Source: Falsochrobactrum tianjinense (GTDB taxonomy: Bacteria > Pseudomonadota > Alphaproteobacteria > Rhizobiales > Rhizobiaceae). Taken from it: a stretch of DNA of 64,000 nt. A program made the position numbers and the translations under genes. The stretch covers positions 425,007 to 489,006 of the forward strand of contig NZ_JAHRVA010000002.1 of NCBI RefSeq assembly GCF_019100495.1, written 5' to 3'. Below are positions 18,264 to 26,196 of this stretch, piece by piece. The notes beneath the pieces are model-generated. The model made no database searches. It worked only from the letters and a program-made list of their open reading frames with translations, and was not told where the DNA came from. Position 1 is the stretch's first letter; every line of letters begins with the position of its first letter.

Positions 18264-18320
18264 AGGATTTCCAGCGAAAGCGCGCAGCGGTTTCGCGTCG
18301 AACAATGCGGCACAACAAAG
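18264..18320. repeat. Degenerate intergenic repeat fragment
   Basis: The stretch AGGATTTCCAGCGAAAGCGC then GCAGCGGTTTCGCGTCG resembles, from memory, a short dispersed palindromic repeat common between genes in Brucella and Ochrobactrum. Only one copy is seen here, so repeat status rests on recall. Confidence 0.4.
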
Positions 18321-18362
18321 ACTGGGCCAATAACGAAATGACCTTCTTCAAAGGAAATATCT

Positions 18363-19748
18363 ATGAGCGGCACGGCAAAACTTATCTCCCCAATTGATGG
18401 TTCGCTCTATGCGGAGCGTCCGTTTGCAAGCGAAGCCGCAATCCAGTCCGTGGTGTCGGCGGCGCGACAAGCACAGGCTAGCTGGGCGCGATTGAGTATC
18501 GCCGAACGGGCACGTTATTGCCGTGCCGCGCTCGATGCACTGGCGGCGATGCAGGACGAGATTATTCCGGAAATTGCCTGGCAGATGGGGCGCCCCACCA
18601 GATATGGCGGCGAGAACGGCGGCATGCAGGAACGCGGCCAGTATATGATCGATATAGCCGAAGATGCACTCAAACCCTATTTGCCCGCGCAAAAAAACGG
18701 TTTCAGTCGCTACGTGAAACATGTGCCGCTCGGCGTGGTGATGGTGATCGCGCCGTGGAATTACCCTTATCTCACCGCCGTCAACACGATTATCCCCGCA
18801 TTGATGGCCGGAAACAGCGTGATCCTCAAACACGCGACACAGACGCTTCTGGCTGGTGAGCGCTTTGCCCAGGCTTTCGAGAAGGCAGGGCTGCCAAAAG
18901 GCGTATTTCAGAATGTCGTTCTGGATCACGCCTCGACGGAGAAATTGCTGGCATCAGGCATGATCGACCATGTCAATTTCACGGGCTCGGTCGGCGGCGG
19001 GCGCGCGATCGAAAAGGCTGCTGCGGGCACTTTCATGTCGCTAGGGCTGGAGCTGGGCGGCAAGGATCCCGCCTATGTGCTGCCGGATGTCAATCTCGAC
19101 CATGCGGTGGCCAACCTGGTCGATGGAGCCTTCTTCAATTCCGGTCAGTGCTGCTGCGGCATCGAACGCATCTATGTGCACGAAGCCGTGTACGACAAAT
19201 TCGTCGACGGCTTTATTGATCTCACCAGGCAATATGTGGTCGGCAACCCGCTGGATGCGTCGACCACACTCGGTCCCATGGCGCAGGCGCGTTTTGCCGA
19301 TCTCATCCGCGAACAGAAGGCGGAAGCCTTGCGCAAGGGAGCAAAAGCGCATGTGAATATGACTGCCGACCACGACAAGGCCGGATCGCCTTATATCGCG
19401 CCGGAAGTGCTGACCAGTGTCGATCACCAGATGAGCGTGATGCGTGAGGAAAGCTTTGGCCCCATTGTCGGCATCATGAAGGTGCGCAATGACGAGGAAG
19501 CGCTGGCTCTGATGAATGACAGCATTTACGGCCTCACCGCCTCACTCTGGACCACGGACACCGACCATGCTGCAACACTTGGCGACCGCATCGAGACCGG
19601 CACCGTTTTCATGAACCGCTGCGACTATCTCGACCCAGCACTGGTCTGGACCGGCGTGAAGGACACCGGCAAAGGTGCTGCCCTTTCGCCCATCGGCTAC
19701 GGCAATCTCACACGGCCCAAATCCTTCCACCTGCGTGAAAAAATCTGA
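18363..19748 (+). CDS. NAD(P)-dependent aldehyde dehydrogenase
   Basis: A 461-residue ALDH-superfamily enzyme. It shows the cofactor/oxyanion motif MVIAPWNYPYLTAVNT near residues 127-142, the general-base segment LELGGKDPAYV near 228-238, and the catalytic Cys in NSGQCCCGIERIYVH near 260. AAGGAAA precedes the ATG. It is slightly shorter than the usual 480-500 residues, mainly at the N-terminus. Lying between the gamma-glutamyl ligase-like gene and an iron alcohol dehydrogenase, it could oxidise a glutamylated amino-aldehyde, as PuuC does for putrescine; this is inference. Confidence 0.88.
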   Translation: MSGTAKLISPIDGSLYAERPFASEAAIQSVVSAARQAQASWARLSIAERARYCRAALDALAAMQDEIIPEIAWQMGRPTRYGGENGGMQERGQYMIDIAEDALKPYLPAQKNGFSRYVKHVPLGVVMVIAPWNYPYLTAVNTIIPALMAGNSVILKHATQTLLAGERFAQAFEKAGLPKGVFQNVVLDHASTEKLLASGMIDHVNFTGSVGGGRAIEKAAAGTFMSLGLELGGKDPAYVLPDVNLDHAVANLVDGAFFNSGQCCCGIERIYVHEAVYDKFVDGFIDLTRQYVVGNPLDASTTLGPMAQARFADLIREQKAEALRKGAKAHVNMTADHDKAGSPYIAPEVLTSVDHQMSVMREESFGPIVGIMKVRNDEEALALMNDSIYGLTASLWTTDTDHAATLGDRIETGTVFMNRCDYLDPALVWTGVKDTGKGAALSPIGYGNLTRPKSFHLREKI

Positions 19749-19776
19749 CCTGCATTACCTTCGGAAAGCAAATGAC

Positions 19777-20940
19777 ATGACCACTTTGACCGCTAAATGG
19801 AATTTCCCCACCACTGTGCTTTTCGGACCGGGCCGTATCAAGGAACTGCCTGCCGTCCTAAAGGCCGCCGGTATCGAGAACCCGCTTTTTGTCACCGATC
19901 CAGGGCTGGCCAAGCTGCCTGTGGTCGCGTCCACTCTGGCGGTTCTCGATGCGGCAAACGTGCGCTATGCCGTCTTTTCCGATGTGAAACCCAATCCGGT
20001 CGAGAGCAATCTTCATGCAGGCGTCAAGGCGTTCAACGACGGCAAGCATGATGGCGTGATCGCTTTTGGCGGCGGCTCGGCACTCGATCTTGGCAAGTTG
20101 ATCGCCTTTCAGTCTGGCCAGACGCGCCCTGTGTGGGATTTCGAGGATATTGGCGACTGGTGGACCCGCGCTGACGGCGACGCTATCGCGCCGATTATCG
20201 CCGTGCCGACGACGGCCGGCACCGGCTCGGAAGTGGGCCGCGCAGGCGTGCTGACCAACGAAGCCACGCATACGAAGAAAGTCATCTTCCACCCGAAGAT
20301 GCTTCCTGTAACGGTGATTGCCGATCCGGAGCTTTCCACCGGCATGCCGCCCTTCATCACCGCAGGCACCGGCATGGATGCGCTGGCGCATTGTCTTGAA
20401 GCCTATTGCGCACCGGGCTTTCACCCGATGGCAGACGGCATCGCACTTGAAGGCATCCGCCTCGTTTTCGAGAACCTGCCCAAAGCCTATGCCGATGGTT
20501 CCGACATCGAGGCGCGCGCGAATATGATGGCGGCGGCGGCCATGGGCGCGACCGCCTTTCAGAAAGGACTTGGCGCGATCCATTCGCTCTCCCACCCGAT
20601 AGGCGCGCTTTACGACACTCATCATGGCATGACCAATGCCGTCTTCATGCCCTATGTGCTACACCACAACCGGGTGGCGATTGAAAAGCGTATTGAGCGG
20701 CTTGCCGATTATCTTGGCATTGACGGTGGCTTCGACGGCTTCGTGGAAGCGATCATGAAGCTGCGCAAAGAGTTGGGCGTACCCAACAGCTTGCCGGAAT
20801 TCATCAAGGGGCTGGACATGGATGAAGTGCGAATGGATCTGATTGCGGAAATGGCGATCGTGGATCCGACCGCTGGCGGCAACCCCATTGAACTGACCAA
20901 GGAAGGCGCTCTGGATCTACTCAATGCGGCACTTGGGTAA
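19777..20940 (+). CDS. Iron-containing alcohol dehydrogenase
   Basis: A 387-residue group III alcohol dehydrogenase. The Rossmann-like half carries GGGSALDLGKLIAF (near 94-107) and PTTAGTGSEVGRAGVL (near 140-155). The metal half carries the His-rich motif SHPIGALYDTHHGMTNAVFM (near 266-285). The start MTTLTAKWNFPTT, 28 bases after the ALDH stop, matches the family N-terminus; an upstream in-frame extension overlaps the ALDH gene and is rejected. It would interconvert an alcohol and an aldehyde, naturally pairing with the ALDH, so the imported compound may be an amino alcohol. Confidence 0.9.
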   Translation: MTTLTAKWNFPTTVLFGPGRIKELPAVLKAAGIENPLFVTDPGLAKLPVVASTLAVLDAANVRYAVFSDVKPNPVESNLHAGVKAFNDGKHDGVIAFGGGSALDLGKLIAFQSGQTRPVWDFEDIGDWWTRADGDAIAPIIAVPTTAGTGSEVGRAGVLTNEATHTKKVIFHPKMLPVTVIADPELSTGMPPFITAGTGMDALAHCLEAYCAPGFHPMADGIALEGIRLVFENLPKAYADGSDIEARANMMAAAAMGATAFQKGLGAIHSLSHPIGALYDTHHGMTNAVFMPYVLHHNRVAIEKRIERLADYLGIDGGFDGFVEAIMKLRKELGVPNSLPEFIKGLDMDEVRMDLIAEMAIVDPTAGGNPIELTKEGALDLLNAALG

Positions 20941-20982
20941 TATCGGGAAAAGATAAACCCGAGCATCCGCCGAGCCGATTGA

Positions 20983-21891
20983 TTACCGGCTTTGGGAGCG
21001 CCGCGCCATCCATATTCCAGCAAGGACGATCAAGCCGCCGATGCATTGCCACAGGGTAAGCGCCTCTCCCAGAATCAGCCAGGCCAGCAGCGCGGCAATG
21101 ACGGGCTGGAGCAACAGCGTGAGCGAAGAAAACGTCACCGGAAGCCACGCCAAGGCATAGGCGATGAGGCTCTGGCCTCCTGCCTGGCTAAGCCATGACA
21201 GGGCAAACAGCACGGCCCAACCCGCCAGCGTAAAAGGGATCAGCGTCGGCTCGGAAAGCAAAGCGAAAGGCAATATGCTCAATGCAGCCGTGCTCGTGCT
21301 CCAGATCATGACGACCGGAGTCGAGAACCGCTCGCGCGCCTTGCCAAGCACGAGGATATAGCCTGCGTAAAGCATGGCGGCGAGGATCGCCACCGCATCA
21401 CCCTTTAGATCGCCACCGCCCAGCGCCTGCGGCCCGCCTTTCAGAATGACGACACCTGCAATCGTGACGACCAGCGCCACCGCGAACAGTTTACCCGGTG
21501 CCTGACGCAGAATAAGCCAACAATAAAGCGCAACGAATATCGGCGCCATATTGACAAGCAGTGTCGAATTGGCGACCGACGTCATATGAAGCGAAATATG
21601 CCAGGCGGCGAGTTCCACCGCGAGCAGGAGGCCGGGCAGAACAACCAGCCATATATCGCGCAAGCTGCGTGGTTTGTCCGCATCCAGTGCGGTGCCGCGC
21701 GCCGTGAAAAGCATCAGCGGTATCAATGCGAGCGCAAGTCTCCAGAAAGCGGTCGAGATCGCTCCAAGTTCCGAGAGCCGCACGAAGATCGGCGAGCAGC
21801 CGATGACCATTCCGCCTGCGAGAAGCGCAAGCAGCGCAAGCCTCATCTGGCGGCGCTTGGGATCTTGCATTGTTTCAGTCGAAATGACCAT
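20983..21891 (-). CDS. EamA/DMT-family transporter
   Basis: A 302-residue inner-membrane protein with ten predicted helices in two EamA repeats, the drug/metabolite transporter fold. Conserved points are RLSELGAISTAFWRLALALI in repeat 1 and LLQPVIAALLAWLILGEALT in repeat 2 (near 260-280). It is convergent with the alcohol dehydrogenase and probably a separate unit. EamA proteins commonly export amino acids or related metabolites; no substrate can be named. The exact start is uncertain because no clear ribosome site precedes the first ATG, and M8 or M16 are alternatives. Confidence 0.88.
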   Translation of the reverse strand: MVISTETMQDPKRRQMRLALLALLAGGMVIGCSPIFVRLSELGAISTAFWRLALALIPLMLFTARGTALDADKPRSLRDIWLVVLPGLLLAVELAAWHISLHMTSVANSTLLVNMAPIFVALYCWLILRQAPGKLFAVALVVTIAGVVILKGGPQALGGGDLKGDAVAILAAMLYAGYILVLGKARERFSTPVVMIWSTSTAALSILPFALLSEPTLIPFTLAGWAVLFALSWLSQAGGQSLIAYALAWLPVTFSSLTLLLQPVIAALLAWLILGEALTLWQCIGGLIVLAGIWMARRSQSR

Positions 21892-22020
21892 CGGGAGAAC
21901 TCTTGATTTCTGTTTTCAAGCCGGTGTGCGATGCCGAGCCTCTGTGCTGCATGAGGCGGTCCTATCACGTTGGGATGAAGACAAGAAGCTGATCTTGTGC
22001 GGCGTGCGGCAAGGCCGCAT

Positions 22021-23427
22021 TCAATCGTCTGCCTGAGACTTTTTCATCGCGTTCTCGATGACGGTAAACACCCGCTCATCCAACAATTGCGCGATATTGA
22101 AGCGAACGAAGGATGCCGCCGATTGCGATATGCTGAATACATTTCCCGGCGCGAGAACGACATTTTCTTCGACGCACCGCCGCGCGATGACGGATGAATC
22201 GTGGCCTTCGGGCAAGCGGCACCAAAGGTAAAATCCGCCGCGCGGCACGATCCACGGCACGATGTCCATTTGTGCCAGGCGGGCGGCGGCGGTTTTACGG
22301 GCGCGCGTCAACCGCTGCCGGACCTCCTCCATGTGTTTGCGATAGCTGCCGCCAGCCAGAACATTGGCGATAAGCTCGGCCGCAACCGGGCTGGGACCGC
22401 CAAAGCTTGTCGCGACCTGAAGATCGACCAGTCTCTCGATCCAGTCTGGCCGCGCGGCAATATAGCCGCAGCGCACGGAGGCCGAAAGCGTCTTGGAAAA
22501 ACTGCCGATCCTGATGACGCGGTTCAACCCGTCGAGAATGGCAAGGCGCGGCGATAATGCTGGCTCGAAATCGGTAAAAATATCGTCTTCTACGATGGTC
22601 AGTCCGTGAGCCGCAGCAGCACTGAGCACCCGATGCGCAGTCTGAGGCGAAAGGCTGGCACCGGTTGGATTGTGAAGGGCGGAGTTGGTGATATAGAGGC
22701 GTGGGTTTTCGGCGATAAGAGCCTGTTCAAAAGCCGAGATATCCGGGCCTGTCGGCGTAAACGGAACGCCGGTGATTCTGACCTGATGCGCACGCAGCAG
22801 GGCCTGAAAATTGAAATAGCAAGGGTCATCGACCAGAACGGTATCACCGGGCCGCAAGAGCAAACGGCAGATCAGATCGATCGCCTGCGTTCCCGAAGCG
22901 GTCAGGACGATCTGTTCTGCGGTGGCGCTGATGCCTTCGTCGGCAAACCGGCTGAGCAACAGGCGGCGCAGGGCAAGCGAACCGCGCGTGCTGCCATAAT
23001 CGGAGAGTAGCGTATCGTCGCCCCGGCTGAGCGCCCTTAATCCTTTGCGAAGCGCGGCAGTGGGCATCCAGTCGGCAGGCAGCCAGCCGCAGCCGGGCTT
23101 GAGGACGGATGCATCGGCATCGAGCGATTGTCTGGATACCCAGAAAGGATCGACATCGCGCTCGCGCGAAGGCCCCATTCCGGCCAGCGCCATCGGCGGC
23201 AGATCCGCGCCGGTGACATAAAAGCCAGAGCCCCGTCGCGCCCGGATAATGCCTTCGGCTTCAAGACGACCGTACGCCTCGACAACCGTGGACGGCGACA
23301 CGTTCATGGTTTCGGCGAAACGGCGAACCGATGGCAAACGATCTCCCGGTTCCAGCGCCCTGTTTGCGATTCTTGTGCGCACGGCATCCATAAGCGCTTG
23401 CGTCCGCGTCGTTTCTTCGCCGTTCAT
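22021..23427 (-). CDS. MocR-type regulator (GntR helix-turn-helix plus aminotransferase domain)
   Basis: A 468-residue regulator: an N-terminal winged helix (residues 8-75; GDRLPSVRRFAETMNVSPST) and a fold-I aminotransferase-like domain (about 110-460). The PLP-binding Lys is near 312 (IGSFSKTLSASVRCGY). GGAG 8 bases upstream sets the start at MNGEE; MERT at 23439 lacks a site, and the frame's further extension to 24015 is spurious because it crosses the divergent gene. It is divergent from an EamA exporter and a DapA-family gene, the usual regulatory targets for this arrangement. Repeats at 23441-23485 are likely its binding sites. Confidence 0.9.
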   Translation of the reverse strand: MNGEETTRTQALMDAVRTRIANRALEPGDRLPSVRRFAETMNVSPSTVVEAYGRLEAEGIIRARRGSGFYVTGADLPPMALAGMGPSRERDVDPFWVSRQSLDADASVLKPGCGWLPADWMPTAALRKGLRALSRGDDTLLSDYGSTRGSLALRRLLLSRFADEGISATAEQIVLTASGTQAIDLICRLLLRPGDTVLVDDPCYFNFQALLRAHQVRITGVPFTPTGPDISAFEQALIAENPRLYITNSALHNPTGASLSPQTAHRVLSAAAAHGLTIVEDDIFTDFEPALSPRLAILDGLNRVIRIGSFSKTLSASVRCGYIAARPDWIERLVDLQVATSFGGPSPVAAELIANVLAGGSYRKHMEEVRQRLTRARKTAAARLAQMDIVPWIVPRGGFYLWCRLPEGHDSSVIARRCVEENVVLAPGNVFSISQSAASFVRFNIAQLLDERVFTVIENAMKKSQADD

Positions 23428-23440
23428 TGTCCGCTCCATT

Positions 23441-23485
23441 AAATTGTATGGGTAATAATATCCATACAGATTATTGAAATTGTAT
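23441..23485. promoter_or_regulatory. Candidate MocR operator: inverted and direct repeats
   Basis: TGTATGG and CCATACA form a perfect 7-bp inverted repeat with a 10-base spacer (23445-23468). AAATTGTAT also occurs twice as a direct repeat at 23441 and 23477, 36 bases apart. All lie between the divergent regulator and EamA genes, where MocR proteins typically bind. Confidence 0.6.
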
Positions 23486-23545
23486 CTCACTGTTGCTGTT
23501 CGCGCCACAGCCGGATTGCTACTGCAAACGGGAAAGCGAGGATAG

Positions 23546-24406
23546 ATGGATCGATCAATGGCAGGTTGGGGCAGCGGCCTTTTGGGGGTTGTCATATTCA
23601 GCGGGTCCCTGCCCGCCACACGGGTGGCTGTCGGGGATTTCTCACCGATGTTTCTCACATCCGCGCGCGCAGTGATCGCCGCGCTGCTCAGTATGGTTTT
23701 TCTGTTCGCGCTGCGCCAGACGCGGCCCGAACGACGCGACATCCTTCCCTTGACGCTGGTGGCAATCGGCTGCGTGGTCGGCTTCCCGCTGCTGACGGCG
23801 CTCGCCCTCCAGCATATCACGGCGGCACATTCCATCGTCTTCGTCGGGCTGCTTCCGCTGGCGACCGCTATTTTCGGCGTGCTGCGCGGCGGCGAGCAGC
23901 CAAAACCTGCTTTCTGGCTGTTCTCGATTATCGGTGCCGCCACGGTCGCCGGTTTCGCACTTAACGGAAGCGGGGACGGAACTCTGGCGGGTGACCTGCT
24001 GATGATCGCCGCCATACTGGTATGCGGCCTGGGTTATGCGGAAGGAGCAACGCTTTCACGGCGGCTGGGCGGTTGGCAGGTCATCTCCTGGGCTTTGGCG
24101 CTATCCTTGCCGATCATGGCGATAATCACCTTGTTCACCCTCCCCCAGACATGGACTGACATTAGCACTCCCGCATGGATCGGCCTCGGCTATGTCTCGA
24201 TCTTCAGCATGATGGTTGGCTTTATCTTCTGGTATCGCGGCCTTGCCCTTGGCGGCATCGCAGGCGTCGGCCAGTTGCAACTCCTGCAACCGTTCTTCGG
24301 CTTCCTGCTGGCGGCGATTTTTCTGGGCGAACCCATTGCCTGGACCATGATCGCGTCTACTGTAGTCGTCGTAATATGTGTGGCCGGAGCAAAGCGATTC
24401 GCCTGA
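23546..24406 (+). CDS. EamA/DMT-family transporter
   Basis: A 286-residue membrane protein with about ten helices in two EamA repeats. Features are the N-terminal SGSLPATRVAVGDFSPMFLT, MFLFALRQTR-like basic loops, and the repeat-2 segment QLLQPFFGFLLAAIFLGEPI near residues 251-270. AGGA precedes the ATG at 23546. It is transcribed away from a MocR regulator, with the DapA-family gene starting 24 bases after its stop, so the three genes look like one functional unit. Export of an amino acid or amine is the usual role of EamA proteins paired with MocR regulators. It differs clearly from the EamA gene at 20983. Confidence 0.88.
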   Translation: MDRSMAGWGSGLLGVVIFSGSLPATRVAVGDFSPMFLTSARAVIAALLSMVFLFALRQTRPERRDILPLTLVAIGCVVGFPLLTALALQHITAAHSIVFVGLLPLATAIFGVLRGGEQPKPAFWLFSIIGAATVAGFALNGSGDGTLAGDLLMIAAILVCGLGYAEGATLSRRLGGWQVISWALALSLPIMAIITLFTLPQTWTDISTPAWIGLGYVSIFSMMVGFIFWYRGLALGGIAGVGQLQLLQPFFGFLLAAIFLGEPIAWTMIASTVVVVICVAGAKRFA

Positions 24407-24429
24407 GCCTGCCAGCAAAAGGAGTTGAC

Positions 24430-25326
24430 ATGTCGATCTTTCAGGGCCTTTCGGCATTCCCGATCACGCCTGCCGATGAGCACGGGACCGTCGATATGGA
24501 TGGCGTCATGCGGCTGACTGCACGGCTCGCAAGTGCCGGAGTGGATTCAATCGGGCTTCTGGGCAGCACCGGCACCTATACCTATCTGGACCGAACTGAA
24601 CGGCGGCGCGCGATCAGGGCAGCGGTCAAATCCGTTGGCGGCAAGACGCCGCTTATCGTCGGTATCGGCGCGCTGCGCACGGACGACGTTCAGGATCTTG
24701 CACGCGATGCCGAAGCCGAAGGCGCGAGTGCGCTTTTGCTCGCCCCGGTCTCCTATACGCCGCTGACCGACGAAGAGGTGTTTGCACATTATGCGGCGGT
24801 CGCAGGCGCGACAGAGCTGCCGCTCTGCATCTACAACAATCCCGGCACAACACATTTTACCTTCAGCCATGGGCTTCTTGCGCGGCTCGCCGATGTCCCC
24901 AATATTGCCGCCGTGAAGATGCCCCTACCGTCAGAAACCTCCATGGCAGAGGAACTGGAGATCCTGCGTGCGGGGCCTGCGGCGCGTCTTGCAATCGGCT
25001 ATAGCGGCGACTGGGGCGCTGCCGAAGCGCTGTTGGCCGGTGCCGATGCCTGGTATAGCGTCATAGCTGGCTTTCTGCCTGAAATTGCAATGCAAATGGT
25101 TCGCGCCGCGAGCGCTGGCAGCAGAGAAGAACTGCTCGAAAGCAACAATCGACTGACGCCTTTCTGGGATCTGTTTCGTGAATTCGGCAGCCTTCGTGTC
25201 GCCTATGCGGCGCTCGATATAATGGAACTGAATGCCACCCTGCCTCCACGGCCCTTGCTGCCGCTTGCCGAACCGATCCGCCATCGCGTGGCGCAAGCCC
25301 TGTCGGCGGCAGTGGCAGCAGAATGA
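24430..25326 (+). CDS. Dihydrodipicolinate synthase/N-acetylneuraminate lyase family protein
   Basis: A 298-residue class I aldolase-fold enzyme. Family motifs are GLLGSTGTYTYLDRTERRRA near residues 36-55 (the DapA GTTGE region, here GSTGT), a Tyr in YNNPGTTHFTFS near 136, and the probable Schiff-base Lys in AAVKMPLP near 160. ATG at 24430 follows AGGAG; an upstream extension overlaps the EamA gene. The altered GTTGE motif and distance from lysine genes argue against true DapA. Related proteins are keto-acid aldolases, lyases or dehydratases. It probably shares an mRNA with the exporter. Confidence 0.85.
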   Translation: MSIFQGLSAFPITPADEHGTVDMDGVMRLTARLASAGVDSIGLLGSTGTYTYLDRTERRRAIRAAVKSVGGKTPLIVGIGALRTDDVQDLARDAEAEGASALLLAPVSYTPLTDEEVFAHYAAVAGATELPLCIYNNPGTTHFTFSHGLLARLADVPNIAAVKMPLPSETSMAEELEILRAGPAARLAIGYSGDWGAAEALLAGADAWYSVIAGFLPEIAMQMVRAASAGSREELLESNNRLTPFWDLFREFGSLRVAYAALDIMELNATLPPRPLLPLAEPIRHRVAQALSAAVAAE

Positions 25327-25427
25327 GCCAGTGTGCATGCTATCGTCACTTTTGAAAACGTCGATGATGCTGTAGGTTGCCCGGTATATTTCCAGGCAAC
25401 CGGGTTTCCGGACAAATCGGGGCAATT

Positions 25428-26021
25428 GTGAATAAAACGGTTCGACTGGCAATCCTTGGAACTTTTTTGGCCTGCCCTGCCCATGCGGATGATCACTGGG
25501 AAGCGGTCGAAATCATCAAGCCTTATGCGATTGCCGGGCGCACTGCACCGCAACTCTATGAATCCATCGGCGCGCGGGGCCCCAAGATCGGCAAGGCGCG
25601 TGTCATCGCGCATACAAGCTATGTGCTGACCTGGGAGCGGCAATTCGACCGCAGCAACAATACCTGCACGGTAGTTTCAGCAACGCCTAAACTGAAAATC
25701 ACCTATACGCTGCCCAAGCCGTCGCAGAAATTGCCTTCGCCGGTGCGGGAAAACTGGGACGTCTTCTATGAGGGCATCCGCAAGCACGAGCTGGTTCACG
25801 GTGACATTGCCAAGGATATGACGCGCGAAATCGTCCGCAAAACCGTCGGCCTTTCGGTTGCCAGCGATCCAAAATGCCAGAAAATCCGCAAAGTTCTGGC
25901 AAAAGAGATTACCAATATGGTCGACGTGCAACGCACGCGCGGACGTGATTTCGACCGAGTCGAAATGAGCAGTGACGGCAACGTTCAGCAGCTTATCTTG
26001 TCCTTTTTGAATGGCCGATAA
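25428..26021 (+). CDS. Secreted DUF922 protein with HExxH-like motif
   Basis: A 197-residue protein with a Sec signal peptide (cleavage near ACPAHA, then DDHW) when started at the GTG that follows GGGG. The mature protein contains HELVHGDIAKDMTREI near residues 121-136, the metalloprotease-like core of DUF922 (PF06037), whose members are predicted zinc-dependent proteases by motif only. Two Cys (in NNTCTVV and DPKCQKI) may form a disulfide in the periplasm. It stands alone and ends at a strong terminator. The function is unknown. An upstream TTG at 25377 would bury the signal peptide and is disfavoured. Confidence 0.78.
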   Translation: MNKTVRLAILGTFLACPAHADDHWEAVEIIKPYAIAGRTAPQLYESIGARGPKIGKARVIAHTSYVLTWERQFDRSNNTCTVVSATPKLKITYTLPKPSQKLPSPVRENWDVFYEGIRKHELVHGDIAKDMTREIVRKTVGLSVASDPKCQKIRKVLAKEITNMVDVQRTRGRDFDRVEMSSDGNVQQLILSFLNGR

Positions 26022-26053
26022 AATGTGGCCACTTCAGGATGTAAGAGTGAACT

Positions 26054-26098
26054 AAACTCCTGATTGGAATTTTATTCCAATTAGAGGGAGTTTTTGAT
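26054..26098 (+). terminator. Bipartite stem-loop terminator
   Basis: An inner perfect stem ATTGGAAT/ATTCCAAT with loop TTT is enclosed by AAACTCC/GGAGTTT and followed by a T-rich stretch (TTTTTGATTT). It lies 32 bases after the DUF922 gene stop. Confidence 0.75.
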
Positions 26099-26196
26099 TT
26101 CATTATTGCTTGTTGAGACCAAAGGTTTGATGTGATTTAAGAAAGCCGTGGAAGGCTCCTCTTCCCGCTCCCGAATATCAATTACAAAGCCAAAGA

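Noticed and set aside
23428..24015. N-terminal extension of the MocR gene
   Set aside because: It crosses the divergent EamA gene; GGAG before MNGEE gives a conventional start and normal length.
24430..25326. dapA of lysine synthesis
   Set aside because: The GTTGE motif is altered to GSTGT and the gene lies with an exporter and a MocR regulator.
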